From assembly GCA_015680685.1 (NCBI GenBank), contig MNCI01034978.1, positions 3,964 through 67,963 of the forward strand: a DNA stretch of 64,000 nt, read 5' to 3'. Under the pieces are notes generated by a model. That model saw only the letters and a list, made by a program, of their open reading frames with translations, did not search any database and was not told the origin of the DNA. Of the stretch, positions 1 through 9,734 are shown in pieces (positions within the stretch are counted from its first letter, which is position 1; the number at the start of each line of letters is the position of its first letter). This DNA comes from Gnetum montanum (taxonomy: Eukaryota > Streptophyta > Gnetopsida > Gnetales > Gnetaceae). Made by a program: the position numbers and the translations under genes.

Positions 1-1023
1 ATATATATAGTTAAGCTCTCATTCTCAATATTGTCACAGGGTAACAGTAAAAGTATGCAGACTATTCTGAGCATGAGACTTGTACAGAACTTAATGACGA
101 GGAGGAGCTAAAGCTTGTGTTAGATCATAGTAAGCCACAACTTTCAAATTTTTCCTTGGTTTTTGTTTTTTTTTTTGGAAACTTAAATTTAAAAGGGGAA
201 AATGGAGGTTAGGGTGAGGATTGCTGCCGAACCCCATCACGCTCAAGAACTTATTACATTGCCAATGAACATAGTCCTCATTTTTTTGTTTTCTTTTTGT
301 TTTTTTAAGGAAACTTTACTCATGGTGTACTTCATTCTTGAGGTAGGAATTCCAACACGAGTCTCGCCGATTTCTGCACTGCCAAACAGCATGGTCCTTT
401 TGGAAACTTTGCCCATGGTGCAATTCAACCCTGTGTATGTGCCTTTGATTGGTGGCATCATAGCAGGTCTCCTGGGTGGCTAAGGAGTCTCAATTAGAAA
501 TGAACACACTTCACCCTGTTGTTCATAGGATAGCCATGGATCATCATACCTAAGGGCTTGGGCTTATGAGAGGAAAGGATAGAATTTTCCAAGGTCACCT
601 AGTAATTATGACTAACCACTTTCCAACATCACATATCCTACACTCACATCATCATGATGATAACATGATAAGTTTGTATAAATCCAATGCTCCATAATCT
701 AACATAACAAATAAACTGAAACCTTGGAATCAATTGGAAAGAGTTATAGTATTTTTTAAATATAAAATATAAAGCAGATTTTACATTATTGAAATATAAT
801 ATTATAGTAATAGTAAATTATATTATACCTACATTATTTTCCAATGGTGTTAAGATGACCCAATGTCTAGTAACTCAAATGAAAAATGATTATTAAAATC
901 ATATGAAGAACACAATGATCAAATCAATATGCTAAGAAAGAAATGATGAAAATGCAAGCAAAATATGGAAATGCAACAATATACATATGAATGCAAAGAA
1001 AAAAAAGGAAAGAAAACATGCAA
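1..1023. other. Intergenic, no supported gene
   Basis: AT-rich sequence downstream of element 1, where its 3' LTR would be expected. No sequence here was found to match an LTR in the window. A 93-codon plus-strand frame at 202-483 encodes hydrophobic stretches but resembles no family I recognise. The rest is low-complexity A/T sequence. Confidence 0.5.
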
Positions 1024-2240
1024 CTAAGAATCTACCAAGTGCTCACGTGGGGTACCTGAGTAGAAATGTTTCAAATGAAATGCATTAAAATTCCTATTCA
1101 ACCTATATCCTTGCAAATTAGCAATATTGAACACATTTGGGGTAGTGATGTCTACAATTTGGAATGGACCTGACCACATAGGGGAAAACTTAGTTTGAGG
1201 GCCACTTTGACCAAATGCTCTATCTCTCTTAAGGACTAGATCACCTACTTGAAAAATTTTAGCTACATATTTTTTATCGAACCATTTCTTGACAATTTTT
1301 TGATGACCACACATATTTTCAATCGCTTTAACCCTTTTAAGTTCTATGTTCAAAATGTCACATGCTTGTGATATTAGATGCTCATTAGTTGGGAAGTAGT
1401 CTAAGAAGAATTGATATGTAGGAATCTGTAAATTAATTGGCAATATGGGTTCCTGTCTGTACACTAAATTATATGGTCTAGTCTTGATCAATTCTTTGTA
1501 ATGAATCGTATCAGCCCAAACTACCCATTTTAGTTATTCATGCCAGGTTCAGGGATTTTGGGCTACCAACTTCTTAATCCCATCTAATATAATTTTGTTG
1601 GAAGATTTAGCCAAACCATTACCTTGTGGGTAATATTCAGTTATTTCCTTGACAATGATGTTATGGTCTCTAGTCCAATTTGTAAACTCTATGGAAATGA
1701 AGGTGGGCCCATTATCAACTACTAAAGCATAAGGATAACTATATCTGGAGATTATATTGTTTTCTAAGAAGCAAATGACCTCATGAAATGATGCAGTTTT
1801 GGTTGCTTTCGCCTCTAACCAATGTGTGTAATAATCACTGGCTGTCAAACTGAACTTATGTAGGGTAGTAGATAAAGGACTGATCACTCCAATAAAATCT
1901 AAGGCTCATTGGGCAAATGGTCTTGTTTCTATTATAGGTTGTAAAGGGGCTAAACTCTTGGAATCTTTACCTTTAAATATTTGGCATTGGACACACGTCT
2001 TAACTAGGTTATAAGCATCATTAATCATAGTAGGCCAATAATAACCAACCCTCACAATTTTATGAACTAATGAGCGGTATCCTATATGTCCTTCATTGTG
2101 AAGTTGTTTTAGAGCGTCGTTAGCTTGCTCTTGGCTCAAACACTTAAGGTATATCCCTTGGAAATTCTTTCTAAATAATTCACCACTTATTAGAGTGAAT
2201 TTAGAACATTTTGATATTAAGAGCTTTCTTTCATATCTAG
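1024..2240 (-). pseudogene. Integrase, element 1
   Basis: Three blocks. The HHCC zinc domain ends the frame 2784-1906 (LHNEGHIGYRSL, CVQCQIF). A stop at about 1905 stands where tryptophan is usual, then ALDFIG supplies the first catalytic Asp, LVVDNGPTF the second, and GNGLAKSSNK stands where GNGQAESSNK is usual, so the catalytic Glu is Lys. The frame 1491-1024 gives the C-terminal GPY/F-like module (KFSPMWSGPFQIVDI, FNIANLQGYRLNRNFNAFHL). Integrase inserts element DNA into chromosomes. Loss of the DDE glutamate and the stops make it inactive. Confidence 0.85.
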
Positions 2241-2429
2241 GTAAATTTGAGTCACAATGATGGAAGGTTAAATAAAATTTGATATCTCCATACCATGGAT
2301 CATACAACCAATTGGAAGCAAATGGGATATCATTTTCCTCGTTGATGGATAATATATGAAGATGAATTGCTTCTTTATCTATGGATGCATCACAATTTTT
2401 TGAGGTTGCAGCTTTAGCTATTAATTTAA

Positions 2430-2899
2430 CAAGACCAATCCCTCTAACTAACTTTGCTACGTTCCATTGAATATCATATTCTTGAAGCCTCATAACCCAC
2501 TTAGCACGTTTCTCACTAGGATCTTGTAATTTGGCTAAAGCAATGGTGGTTGGATCAGGGACAATAACAAAGAATTTTGAGTTTAACAAGTAGTAGCGGA
2601 ATTTCTTCAAGGCTTTTATCACAGCATACAATTGCTTCTCTATGGGTGAGTATCTTAATTTTGTATCCTTTAAAGGTGCAAACATGAAAGCAATGGGTCT
2701 TTCACCTTGATCGTTTATGTCTTGGGTCAATAGCAATAGCTGTAACATTGCTAGAAAAGGCATATAAGTAGAAATCATTTTCATACCAAGGAGAAGCTAG
2801 AATAGGTGCATCTATTATAGCTTCTTTAATAGCAAGAAACACATTCTTTCTATCATTTGTCCAATGCATATTACTATATTTCTTAAGCATATCATTCAA
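2430..2899 (-). pseudogene. Ty3-type RNase H, element 1 (frameshifted)
   Basis: Two overlapping frames carry one domain. The upper one (2899-2702) has HWTNDRKNVFLAIKEAI and YLYAFSSNVTAIAI; the lower one (from 2784) continues with DINDQGERPIAFMFAPL, YSPIEKQLYAVIKALKKFRYYL and AKWVMRLQEYDIQW. The first-strand Asp is replaced in YLYAFS (YTDAS is usual). The switch of frame near 2750-2710 shows a frameshift. This RNase H follows the RT directly, as in all Ty3/gypsy elements, so element 1 has two RNase H domains on either side of its RT. Confidence 0.8.
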
Positions 2900-2932
2900 T
2901 GGTCTAACTAATTCAGCATAGATAGGGATAAA

Positions 2933-4060
2933 TCATCTAACAAAATTAATCTTACTAAAGAAAGCCCTTAGATCAATCTTGGATAAAGGATAAGGTATTT
3001 CTAAAATTGCATTTACCCAATTAGGATCAATCACAACCCCCTCTTTGGTCACTATATGACACAAAAATTTATCACTTTGAACACTAAAGATGGATTTCTT
3101 TGCATTCAAGGTGATGCCAAATTGTCTACATCTCATAACAACATTTCTAAGGTCTCTAAGGTGCATACCTCGATCTTTAGAGAAAACACTTAAGTCATCA
3201 AGGTAGATAATAATACACTTTCTAATTAGCCCCTCAAATGTTTTATCCATAGCTCTTTGGAAGGTAGAGCCAGCATTTATGAGGCCAAATGACATTTTAG
3301 CAAATTGAAAGGTTCCCCACTTTGTTGTAAAAGCTGTCTTATATTGGTCCTTCTTATTCACTAAAATTTGGTTATATCCTGAATACCCATCCAAAAAAGA
3401 ATACATTTGAGCACCATTCACAATTTGCAATAACTCTTCCATAAGAGGGAGTGTATAATTATCCTTGATGCAAAAAGTATTAAGGTTACGAAAATCAATA
3501 CATAACCTTAACTCACCAGTTCGTTTCCTAATGAGTACTAAGTTTGAGATCCAACAGGAGTGTCTTACTGGATAAATTATTTTGGAGTCTAGGAGTTTAT
3601 CAATTTCTGCTTTCATAAGGACTTCAATCTTTGGATTCACAGGTCTAAGCTTTTGCTTGAATGGTTTTGTTTCTAGCCTAAGGGGAATGGTATGTGTCAT
3701 TACTAGTGGATTAAAAGTCCTAAGGTCTTCATAAGTCCAGGCTAGAACATCATTAAATTCATGTAATAGGTCAACAAGGCTTTGTCTTTCATATGGATGT
3801 AAACAAGCTCCTATTTTAATAGGGTATTGTTTTCTTCCCTTTTGAATCTGAATTGTTTTAGTTTGAGCTAACATTTGCCAATTAGTGTTTTTGGAAAAAT
3901 CCATGGCCTTGGTGTGTAGGTTATCAAATAAATTTTCCCTAATTACTATTTCAGGAGATATCTTATTCAAGAACACAACATCCTTAGATGTATCTCCTTG
4001 ATCGCTAAATTCTCCTTCAGAAAATAGGAACTTACAAATATGGTCATCATCATGAAACAC
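2933..4060 (-). CDS. Reverse transcriptase, element 1
   Basis: A 375-codon frame holding a nearly complete Ty3-type RT. About residue 115 starts TYEDLRTFNPLVMTHTIPL, the conserved lead-in; the fingers follow with LVLIRKRTGELRLCIDFRNL, the palm with FLDGYSGYNQI and FAKMSFGLINAGSTFQRAM, and the catalytic box IIYLDDLSVFS (YLDD). The thumb ends near LRAFFSKINFVR. RT copies element RNA into DNA in the cytoplasmic particle. All core motifs are present and uninterrupted, so this is the best preserved part of the element. The RNase H follows after a stop and frame change. Confidence 0.9.
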   Translation of the reverse strand: MFHDDDHICKFLFSEGEFSDQGDTSKDVVFLNKISPEIVIRENLFDNLHTKAMDFSKNTNWQMLAQTKTIQIQKGRKQYPIKIGACLHPYERQSLVDLLHEFNDVLAWTYEDLRTFNPLVMTHTIPLRLETKPFKQKLRPVNPKIEVLMKAEIDKLLDSKIIYPVRHSCWISNLVLIRKRTGELRLCIDFRNLNTFCIKDNYTLPLMEELLQIVNGAQMYSFLDGYSGYNQILVNKKDQYKTAFTTKWGTFQFAKMSFGLINAGSTFQRAMDKTFEGLIRKCIIIYLDDLSVFSKDRGMHLRDLRNVVMRCRQFGITLNAKKSIFSVQSDKFLCHIVTKEGVVIDPNWVNAILEIPYPLSKIDLRAFFSKINFVR

Positions 4061-4128
4061 TTGAAAAGAAGAGAGATATTATTAGGGATAGAATAAGAAT
4101 TCACCTTTTCGATAATGATTTCTGAATC

Positions 4129-4535
4129 CTAAGCATTATGCTTAAAAGGGAAATCCAAAGTAGTAGCCATTTGGGCTAGCGCATTGGGAATATAATTTTC
4201 TTCCCTAGGTACATGTTCAATGGTTACACATTTAAATTCTTTAATAAGTTCTAGAATGTAAGCTTTGCATGCTTTCATGGTGATGTATTTATCATCAAAG
4301 ATACCATTGGCTTGATTCACTATTAGTTGGGAGTCGCTATAGATTTTAAGTTTGGACAAATCATAGTATTTAGCTAGTTTGATCCCATGAATTAGTGTTT
4401 CGTACTCGAACATATTTTTGGTCATTGGTTAAGTAAAATTAATAACTTTAAGAATAGAAGCTTCACTAAGAGGTATAAGCATTATTCCAGCTCCACATCC
4501 TTTCTTGGAAGAAGCACCATCCACTCTTAGTATCG
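4129..4535 (-). pseudogene. Archaeal-type RNase H (aRNH) domain between protease and RT
   Basis: Minus-strand translation gives the first strand RVDGASSKKGCGAGI (Asp of D-G), an in-frame TAA at 4431-4429, then FEYETLIHGIKLA (Glu), IYSDSQLIVNQ (Asp) and EHVPREENYIPNALAQMA. The pattern is that of the plant aRNH acquired by Tat elements. In the last motif the usual ADALA aspartate is asparagine. The domain is joined by an open linker of about 40 codons to the protease side and precedes the RT by about 70 bp. RNase H degrades the RNA strand of RNA:DNA hybrids. The stop and the D-to-N change make this copy inactive as read. Confidence 0.85.
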
Positions 4536-4806
4536 AAGTATTTAAGTTCGTGATATCTGAAAAATTGGCACTTTGATCGAGATAACAATGATCATCATCA
4601 AAGTTTGGTCCATCTCCTAATATTTCATTAGTTAGAATCTCACTTATGTCTTTATCATTTCCTAGTGTTGGTGGGTCACCGAAAAGAAAGGTTTTTCCAT
4701 CATGTTAGTGATATGGCAAAGTATCTTCATAAACCTTCTCACATTTCCTAAAAGCCTGGTAGTATTGGGTAGAATATGTGTATGCAAAAGGATCTATGTA
4801 TGTAGC

Positions 4807-5538
4807 CTAATCTAAATCATCATTTAAGGAATATCTGCCAAGTCCTAGTTCGACCACTCTAATGAAATGATTGTTGTTTTGATTTCCTTGAGATGTATTT
4901 TGTTGATCAAAAGTAATTACCACTTGCTTATAAAAGGGTTCCCTAGGTATAATCATATATTCAGATTTTCCTTTAATTAGGATCAATAATTCCAAGAAAT
5001 TTGACCTAAAGAAGCCCCTAAACATAGCTCCAAAAGTTCTAGATAAGAGCACACCATATGTGGGTGTCATGTCAACTACTAGGATATCCGTATAACATGT
5101 AAATGTAGGGTATTTCTTAAGTTGTACCTTTGCTCCTTTTAATAATCCTACCACAGGTACGTTAAATCCATCGAGTTGAATCACACTTTTAGTTTGTGGT
5201 ATCATTTGTGCTCCTAAGGTGTTACAAACGTCAAGAGGCATAACACTAATAGTTGCACTAGAATCCATTAAACAATTATGGGCATTCTTTCCTAAAATAA
5301 TCAAAGTGGTTAGGAAAAGGGGATGGTCCTTTTTTCTAGACATGGAATTATTCGCGTTTTGTACTAATAATGTGTTAGGACTTTTTATGAAGTGAACTTG
5401 CCTTTCAGGAATTGGGGATTTTTCTCTTTGGGCTACAGGTATATGAACCATATCCCGAATCACTTCTTTCATTTTGTTAAAGTGTAGGAGGTCATACATC
5501 GAAATTTTGGCCTTAACACTTTTTAAGTCCTCAACCAA
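4807..5538 (-). CDS. Retropepsin-like protease region, element 1
   Basis: A 243-codon frame. Its N-terminal third continues upstream as a frame reading DLVEDLKSVKAKISMYDLL, a sequence typical of the gag-protease linker in Tat-type plant elements. The protease follows: HNCLMDSSATISVMP is the active-site strand (normally D-S/T-G-A), and the flap and C-terminal part follow with TPTYGVLLSRTFG. The glycine after the catalytic Asp-Ser is replaced by serine, which would probably impair the enzyme. The protease would have cut Gag-Pol into mature proteins. The frame runs into a linker that leads to the archaeal-type RNase H. Confidence 0.8.
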   Translation of the reverse strand: MVEDLKSVKAKISMYDLLHFNKMKEVIRDMVHIPVAQREKSPIPERQVHFIKSPNTLLVQNANNSMSRKKDHPLFLTTLIILGKNAHNCLMDSSATISVMPLDVCNTLGAQMIPQTKSVIQLDGFNVPVVGLLKGAKVQLKKYPTFTCYTDILVVDMTPTYGVLLSRTFGAMFRGFFRSNFLELLILIKGKSEYMIIPREPFYKQVVITFDQQNTSQGNQNNNHFIRVVELGLGRYSLNDDLD

Positions 5539-5748
5539 ATCACAATTCTTATGTTCATTCTTGGCTTCTTGTTGAGATGGGACTCTTCTAAGTATAGAAT
5601 GAGGGTTTGGTCGTTGTGGGGCAATTACTTGGGATGACCTAGATTGGTTGTTTGCATTGTTTTGACTAGGAACTCTTTTGTTTGGAGGTGTATAGGAATT
5701 GTTCCTATTTTGTTATTGTGTAGCATTCATAATGTCACTAATTTTGCG

Positions 5749-5958
5749 CTAGCGAGTGTTGTGTGGGCTAGGGTCACCTGCCATAACTTGTTCTAATGAG
5801 GAAACCTCTTCATTTTCTATCTCATGAGGTACATTAAGGACCATGATATGGGTTTCTCCATTTTGTTGCCCTTGGGTATTGTCACCATACAGGACAAGTC
5901 TTTTCGGAATGTTGCCTCGTATTATGAAGATGACAATAATCATCATTGATTGATGCAC
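5749..5958 (-). pseudogene. gag: Gag zinc-knuckle segment, element 1
   Basis: Reading the minus strand around 5950-5900 gives YCHLHNTRQHSEKTC, which is C-x2-H-x4-H-x4-C. This matches the CHHC knuckle characteristic of Tat-type gag, where it binds nucleic acid. A stop follows two codons after the C-P-V-W stretch. The knuckle is not in the longest open frame of the interval (5958-5749); that frame is offset and probably meaningless. The segment lies between the capsid part and the protease, as expected. Confidence 0.65.
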
Positions 5959-6109
5959 TTGGTTTTTCTAGTTGTATAGGGCCTTTGTTATTGTTCCTCT
6001 TTAGCTCAACCACTTCATTGGATAGTTTTTATAGTGAAGTGAGTATTTGGATCATATGATCTTGAGTTTGGGTTGGTGGTTCAACAGAATTTGATGTCCT
6101 ATTTGGGTT

Positions 6110-7267
6110 TTAAATGGATTGAATCAAGACTTTTGATTGGTCATCATTCAAACCAATGTTGAATGGTAAGAATGAAGAGGACATGGGGCCTTGAGAGTAA
6201 TTACTTAGAGGTTGAGTTGGTTGAAAGGGAGAAACAACTTGAGGTATAACATTAGATGTTTGAAAAATTGGTAGGAGAAGTGGATTTGATTGCATAGGGT
6301 TACTAACACTCATCATCCCAAATTGGGTTTGGATGTTGTTCATAAGGGTTATTTGCTCTAATTCCACAACTTTTGACATTGCACCTTTTATTTCTGTTAT
6401 GTTGGGATCAGATTTGATGGCATAAGTGAAAAATGGATCAATGGTAGAGAGATAGAAGTTGAGAATACCATTTGGTTGTGATCGCATCTCATTTGGCACA
6501 TAGGCAAGTTGATGAAGGAATCTAAGGTTATAATCCCTAACATTTTCCCCAGGTATCTTTCTTAGGCTGGTAAAGTTACTTGATGCAATAAGAGGGCTTG
6601 TAAATTTGTCAAACTGATTCAAAAACTTGTTTTTGAATTCTTGCCACGTGTTAATAGAGGTGTCAAGAAGCATTAAGAGCCATTGGGTTTCTTTGGTCCT
6701 AAATGTTGTTACAAACACCCTGCATGTTACATCATTATGCACAATGTTGTGGATACCTAGTAATGTTTCAAAACATTGTATGTGTTGGCGAGCATCATTC
6801 GTAGGGGTTATAGGATCAAAGAACAGATTTATGTTCTGAAAGGATTTTGGTATGTCATGGTGGTTATGAAAATTAAAAGGGTTTTTTACTAAGGAAGTCG
6901 GGCATTTATGGGCTACCATCTTAGTTCGAGGTTTCTTAGTTTTACATCGTAGCATGCATTGCATAATGTAGCAGAATATGTTTACAGAACTCACCCGCTG
7001 GCACAATAGATGGTTATTGGTGCGTTCTGAAAACACATTCCCATGTGGTGACCAATGAACAACGTGTTGTACATATGGTAGCAATTATATTTGGGCATCC
7101 CCCAGATCCAAGCTAGATGCCTCAAGTTTTTCGGGCACTAAATGGATCCTTCTGCCTACTAGCTCCCAATTGCTCCATCGATCAAAAATTTTAGAATACT
7201 TCAGTTTTCCCCAGGCAATAGGATTTCTGTAATTATGAATGCTACCTCCTCTAATAGTTGTGACCAA
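6110..7267 (-). CDS. gag: Gag polyprotein, element 1 (broken)
   Basis: Two adjoining frames (7267-7085 and 7084-6110) separated by one in-frame stop. The second holds the typical plant Retrotrans_gag region: the WQEFKNKFLNQF and ENVRDYNLRFLHQL stretches lie in its middle third, as in capsid proteins of Ty3/gypsy elements. Gag packages element RNA in cytoplasmic particles. The N-terminal part (to about codon 90) is not a part I recognise. The proline/serine-rich tail near 6250-6110 leads to the zinc knuckle further on. The start is uncertain because the first methionine at 7267 may be a relic. Confidence 0.75.
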
Positions 7268-8260
7268 ATGATCATACTAAAATGTTGGAGGAGAAATTGC
7301 AGGAACTCCCGTGCACCTTCCCAAAACTAGACCGCCTACTACCCCACATGCATGTGGGGAAGAGGAACATTGGCCACCGGTTCACTTAGGCAACACAGAA
7401 CCCCTACAATGTTTAGGACGATCAAAATCTGCCTTAGCATTACACTACACAACACAACGACAAATGTTAACAGCATGTTCGAGTGACATTTTTGTGTAGC
7501 GTAATAAGATTAGCTGTTAGTAGACAACATAGCATAACTCTTTGCATGCATGTAGCGTAGTGGAAGCACGAAGGCAATAGCGTTGCAGAACCACAAAAAA
7601 ATTTAAATACGCATTTTTAAACAAGAAAGAATTCAATGCGTTGTAGTCGTTTCAACAAATTTTCTGCCTGACAAAACGATTTACACTATGCTATGATAGA
7701 CATGTGTTACACTGTCAAATCAAATGCATGGCCAGTACTCTATGCTACTTGCATGCTAGGTCACCAGAGTCACCTAAACCTCTATGTCAAGGCAGCGACA
7801 ACAATGGTAGTCTAGGCAATGCTGCATGCAACCTTAGCATAATGTTCGTACACTGTCGCGGTCGAATCGGCAACAGTGGCAGTGTAACAGCCAAAATAAC
7901 AGCAAAAACAATGACAAAAAATGTAGTTTGCAAAATAAAAATAGAAAAAAAAAGAAAACAGGAACAACAATAGCAGCATAAAAACAAAGGGGGTAGCGTA
8001 GCAACTTACTGGGCCAATGGAGTTTCCTCCTGCACTGCAATGCGTGCTTGCAACAGACGTCACAGGGTGTCTTTTACCTTGTCTACCTTGGCGAGCACTA
8101 GGTATTTGCATTCTCTCTTGGGTGCCATCATCTCAATTGCAGATTCTTTCTCAGTCGCTATGCTAAATCTCCTTGGTCTTTGTTGGCATAATCACTCTAC
8201 GCTCTAGATGTGGGCTCTATGCTTTTATGGTGAAAATGACGAGTTTACCGAGGGTAAACC

Positions 8261-8270
8261 CCTATTTATA
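8261..8270 (-). promoter_or_regulatory. TATA box, minus strand
   Basis: The minus strand reads TATAAATAGG. It is followed about 135 bp downstream by an ATG (near 8128) with a short open frame starting MMAPKREC, and by GTAAGTTG, a good splice donor, near 8011. This could be an LTR promoter or the start of a small host gene; I cannot tell. Confidence 0.4.
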
Positions 8271-8399
8271 GCCAATACGGCAAAAAAGAACCTATCATTT
8301 ACTCACCCCAATTAATGTGGGATGTTCTGTATAGCATAGCACTCCCGCCATAACATAGCATCACTATTTGCATCGTGGCAGGTGGGCCCGACTGAGAAC

Positions 8400-8720
8400 C
8401 TCAACCCACCTTAAACTAGTCATTTACCTTCGCAAGAATATCCTGTTAGTAGTCCGCAAAGACCTTAAACTAATACTTACCTTCGCAAGCATAACTCATT
8501 AGTGGTCCACAAAGACCTTAAACTAGTAATTTTAATTCACAATTTCAACTCCTTAGCGGTCCACAAAGATCTTAAACTAATACAACTTCCTTTTACAAAC
8601 ACAACCTATTAGCGGTCCGCAAAGATCTTAAACTAATACTTTTGATTTTATACATACAACCTGTTAGCGGTCTGCTATGACCTTAAACTGGCAAACTACA
8701 AACTTTGCATTATAGTTTAC
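8400..8720 (+). repeat. Minisatellite with ACCTTAAACTA core
   Basis: About five imperfect units of roughly 60 bp. Each has GGTCCRCAAAGA followed by YCTTAAACTA, with a variable spacer rich in A/T. The same core in the same orientation recurs with shorter units at 12.06-12.50 kb on the other side of element 4. Confidence 0.7.
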
Positions 8721-8945
8721 GATTATTTCAACTATTTCATATTTTATTGTAGCTTTGCAAATGTTTTCTATATGTCATTGCTACAAAAAGGTATCCCTTG
8801 ACTTTGCATTCATTTCGTTGTGGCAGGTTGAGCGAGAATGACATTGCATTATGATCTGTCTTCACCTCTAGCCTTGACAGGTCCACATGGCAAGCTTACC
8901 AAATGACTAGACACAAAGTCAGTAGATTGGGAGTTGTCTACCGGT

Positions 8946-9150
8946 AGCACTGTGCCATCCTTAGAAACATCCCTAGACTAGCCCAAACACCTAGTCCAAG
9001 CCTTAGATTTAGAGGTCGGGGATGTGACTGAAGACCCTCTCATTGAAACACCTGTAACTACATCCATGGGGGAAGTAAAAATGTTAAAACTTAGCTCCCT
9101 CCTAGATTCGCAGACACACAAAGATGTATCCAAGATACTGCAAGATAACA
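8946..9150 (+). repeat. Left arm of a perfect 205-bp inverted repeat
   Basis: Starts AGCACTGTGCCATCC and ends CTGCAAGATAACA, directly followed by a single N at 9151. The reverse complement is found base for base at 9488-9692, directly followed by a single N at 9693. The arm codes on the plus strand for the lead-in to RT of element 4 (DPLIETPVTTSMGEV). This is best explained as an overlap between two contigs. Confidence 0.9.
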
Positions 9151-9151
9151 N

Positions 9152-9692
9152 TCGTAGTGTCAATGAGTTGATCAATGCTTAGCAATGGAAAGTCATCCTT
9201 GATCGTTGCTTTGTTCAAATCCTAGAAGTCTATACAGATTTGTATTCCTCCTGTTTTCTTAAAAACAAGAAGGATGTTCGACACCCATTCCAAGTAATCA
9301 ACTGCCTAGATGAAACTAGCCTGATATAGCTTAGTGATTTCATCGCATAAAACCAGTGCAATATCTGGTTTAACCTTGTGAGTCTTTTGCTTAACTACTT
9401 TCACACACAGATCTAAGACAATGTTGTGCTGTATAAGCCTCGGGTCTAAGCCTGGCATGTCATTATAAGAACACACGAATACTTCGATGTTATCTTGCAG
9501 TATCTTGGATACATCTTTGTGTGTCTGCGAATCTAGGAGGGAGCTAAGTTTTAACATTTTTACTTCCCCCATGGATGTAGTTACAGGTGTTTCAATGAGA
9601 GGGTCTTCAGTCACATCCCCGACCTCTAAATCTAAGGCTTGGACTAGGTGTTTGGGCTAGTCTAGGGATGTTTCTAAGGATGGCACAGTGCT
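9152..9692 (-). pseudogene. RT N-terminal part of element 4, in an apparently inverted contig
   Basis: Bounded by single Ns at 9151 and 9693. On the minus strand it reads NDMPGLDPRLIQHNIVL, EITKLYQASFI, a stop, then LEWVSNILLV, GGIQICIDF, a stop, and DLNKATIKDDFPL, which is the fingers part of a Tat-type RT. The flanking pol sequence (RNase H, aRNH, integrase) is on the plus strand. Turned round, the segment overlaps the left contig by 205 bp and continues it in the correct direction. The palm with the Y/FxDD box is missing and should lie in the gap now shown as N at 9693. Confidence 0.85.
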
Positions 9693-9734
9693 NACCCTAC
9701 AAACCTTAAAAAATTGTACGGGTTGTAAGGAAAG

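Larger units (their letters stand above)
1024..7267 (-). mobile_element. Element 1: Tat-like Ty3/gypsy LTR retrotransposon, decayed
   Basis: A nearly full internal region on the minus strand. In element order it reads gag (7267-6110), a CHHC zinc knuckle (about 5950-5900), aspartic protease (5538-4807), an archaeal-type RNase H (about 4535-4129), RT (4060-2933), Ty3-type RNase H (about 2899-2430) and integrase (about 2240-1024). The frames are broken by scattered stops and frameshifts, so this copy cannot make a full polyprotein. LTRs were not identified with confidence on either side. The gag-proximal architecture and the second RNase H point to the Tat branch; placing the second RNase H before RT is unusual (see findings). 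Confidence 0.9.
7268..8945. other. Non-coding, LTR/promoter-like region between elements 1 and 4
   Basis: No family-level coding signal was found. Short frames in this stretch overlap on both strands and are of low complexity. The segment has several GTAGCGTAG and CATAGCATAG hexamer runs (about 7492, 7553, 8330-8365) related to the palindromes at 13.8-14.24 kb, a minus-strand TATA box at 8270-8261 and a minisatellite at 8.40-8.72 kb. It could be the remains of the 5' LTR and leader of element 1 or of a neighbour of element 4. Confidence 0.4.

Noticed and set aside
202-483. A 93-codon plus-strand frame with hydrophobic segments.
   Set aside because: No family resemblance, low-complexity T runs inside it, and an overlapping minus frame of similar quality.
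7704-8111. Several overlapping frames on both strands.
   Set aside because: Caused by biased A/T-rich sequence; Cys/Phe/Leu runs have no domain pattern.
8978-9175. Minus-strand frame over an N.
   Set aside because: It is the reverse of the RT lead-in, created by the inverted repeat at the contig join.
8946-9692. A natural long palindrome or foldback transposon.
   Set aside because: Arms are perfect, end exactly at single Ns, and correcting the orientation restores the element's reading order.
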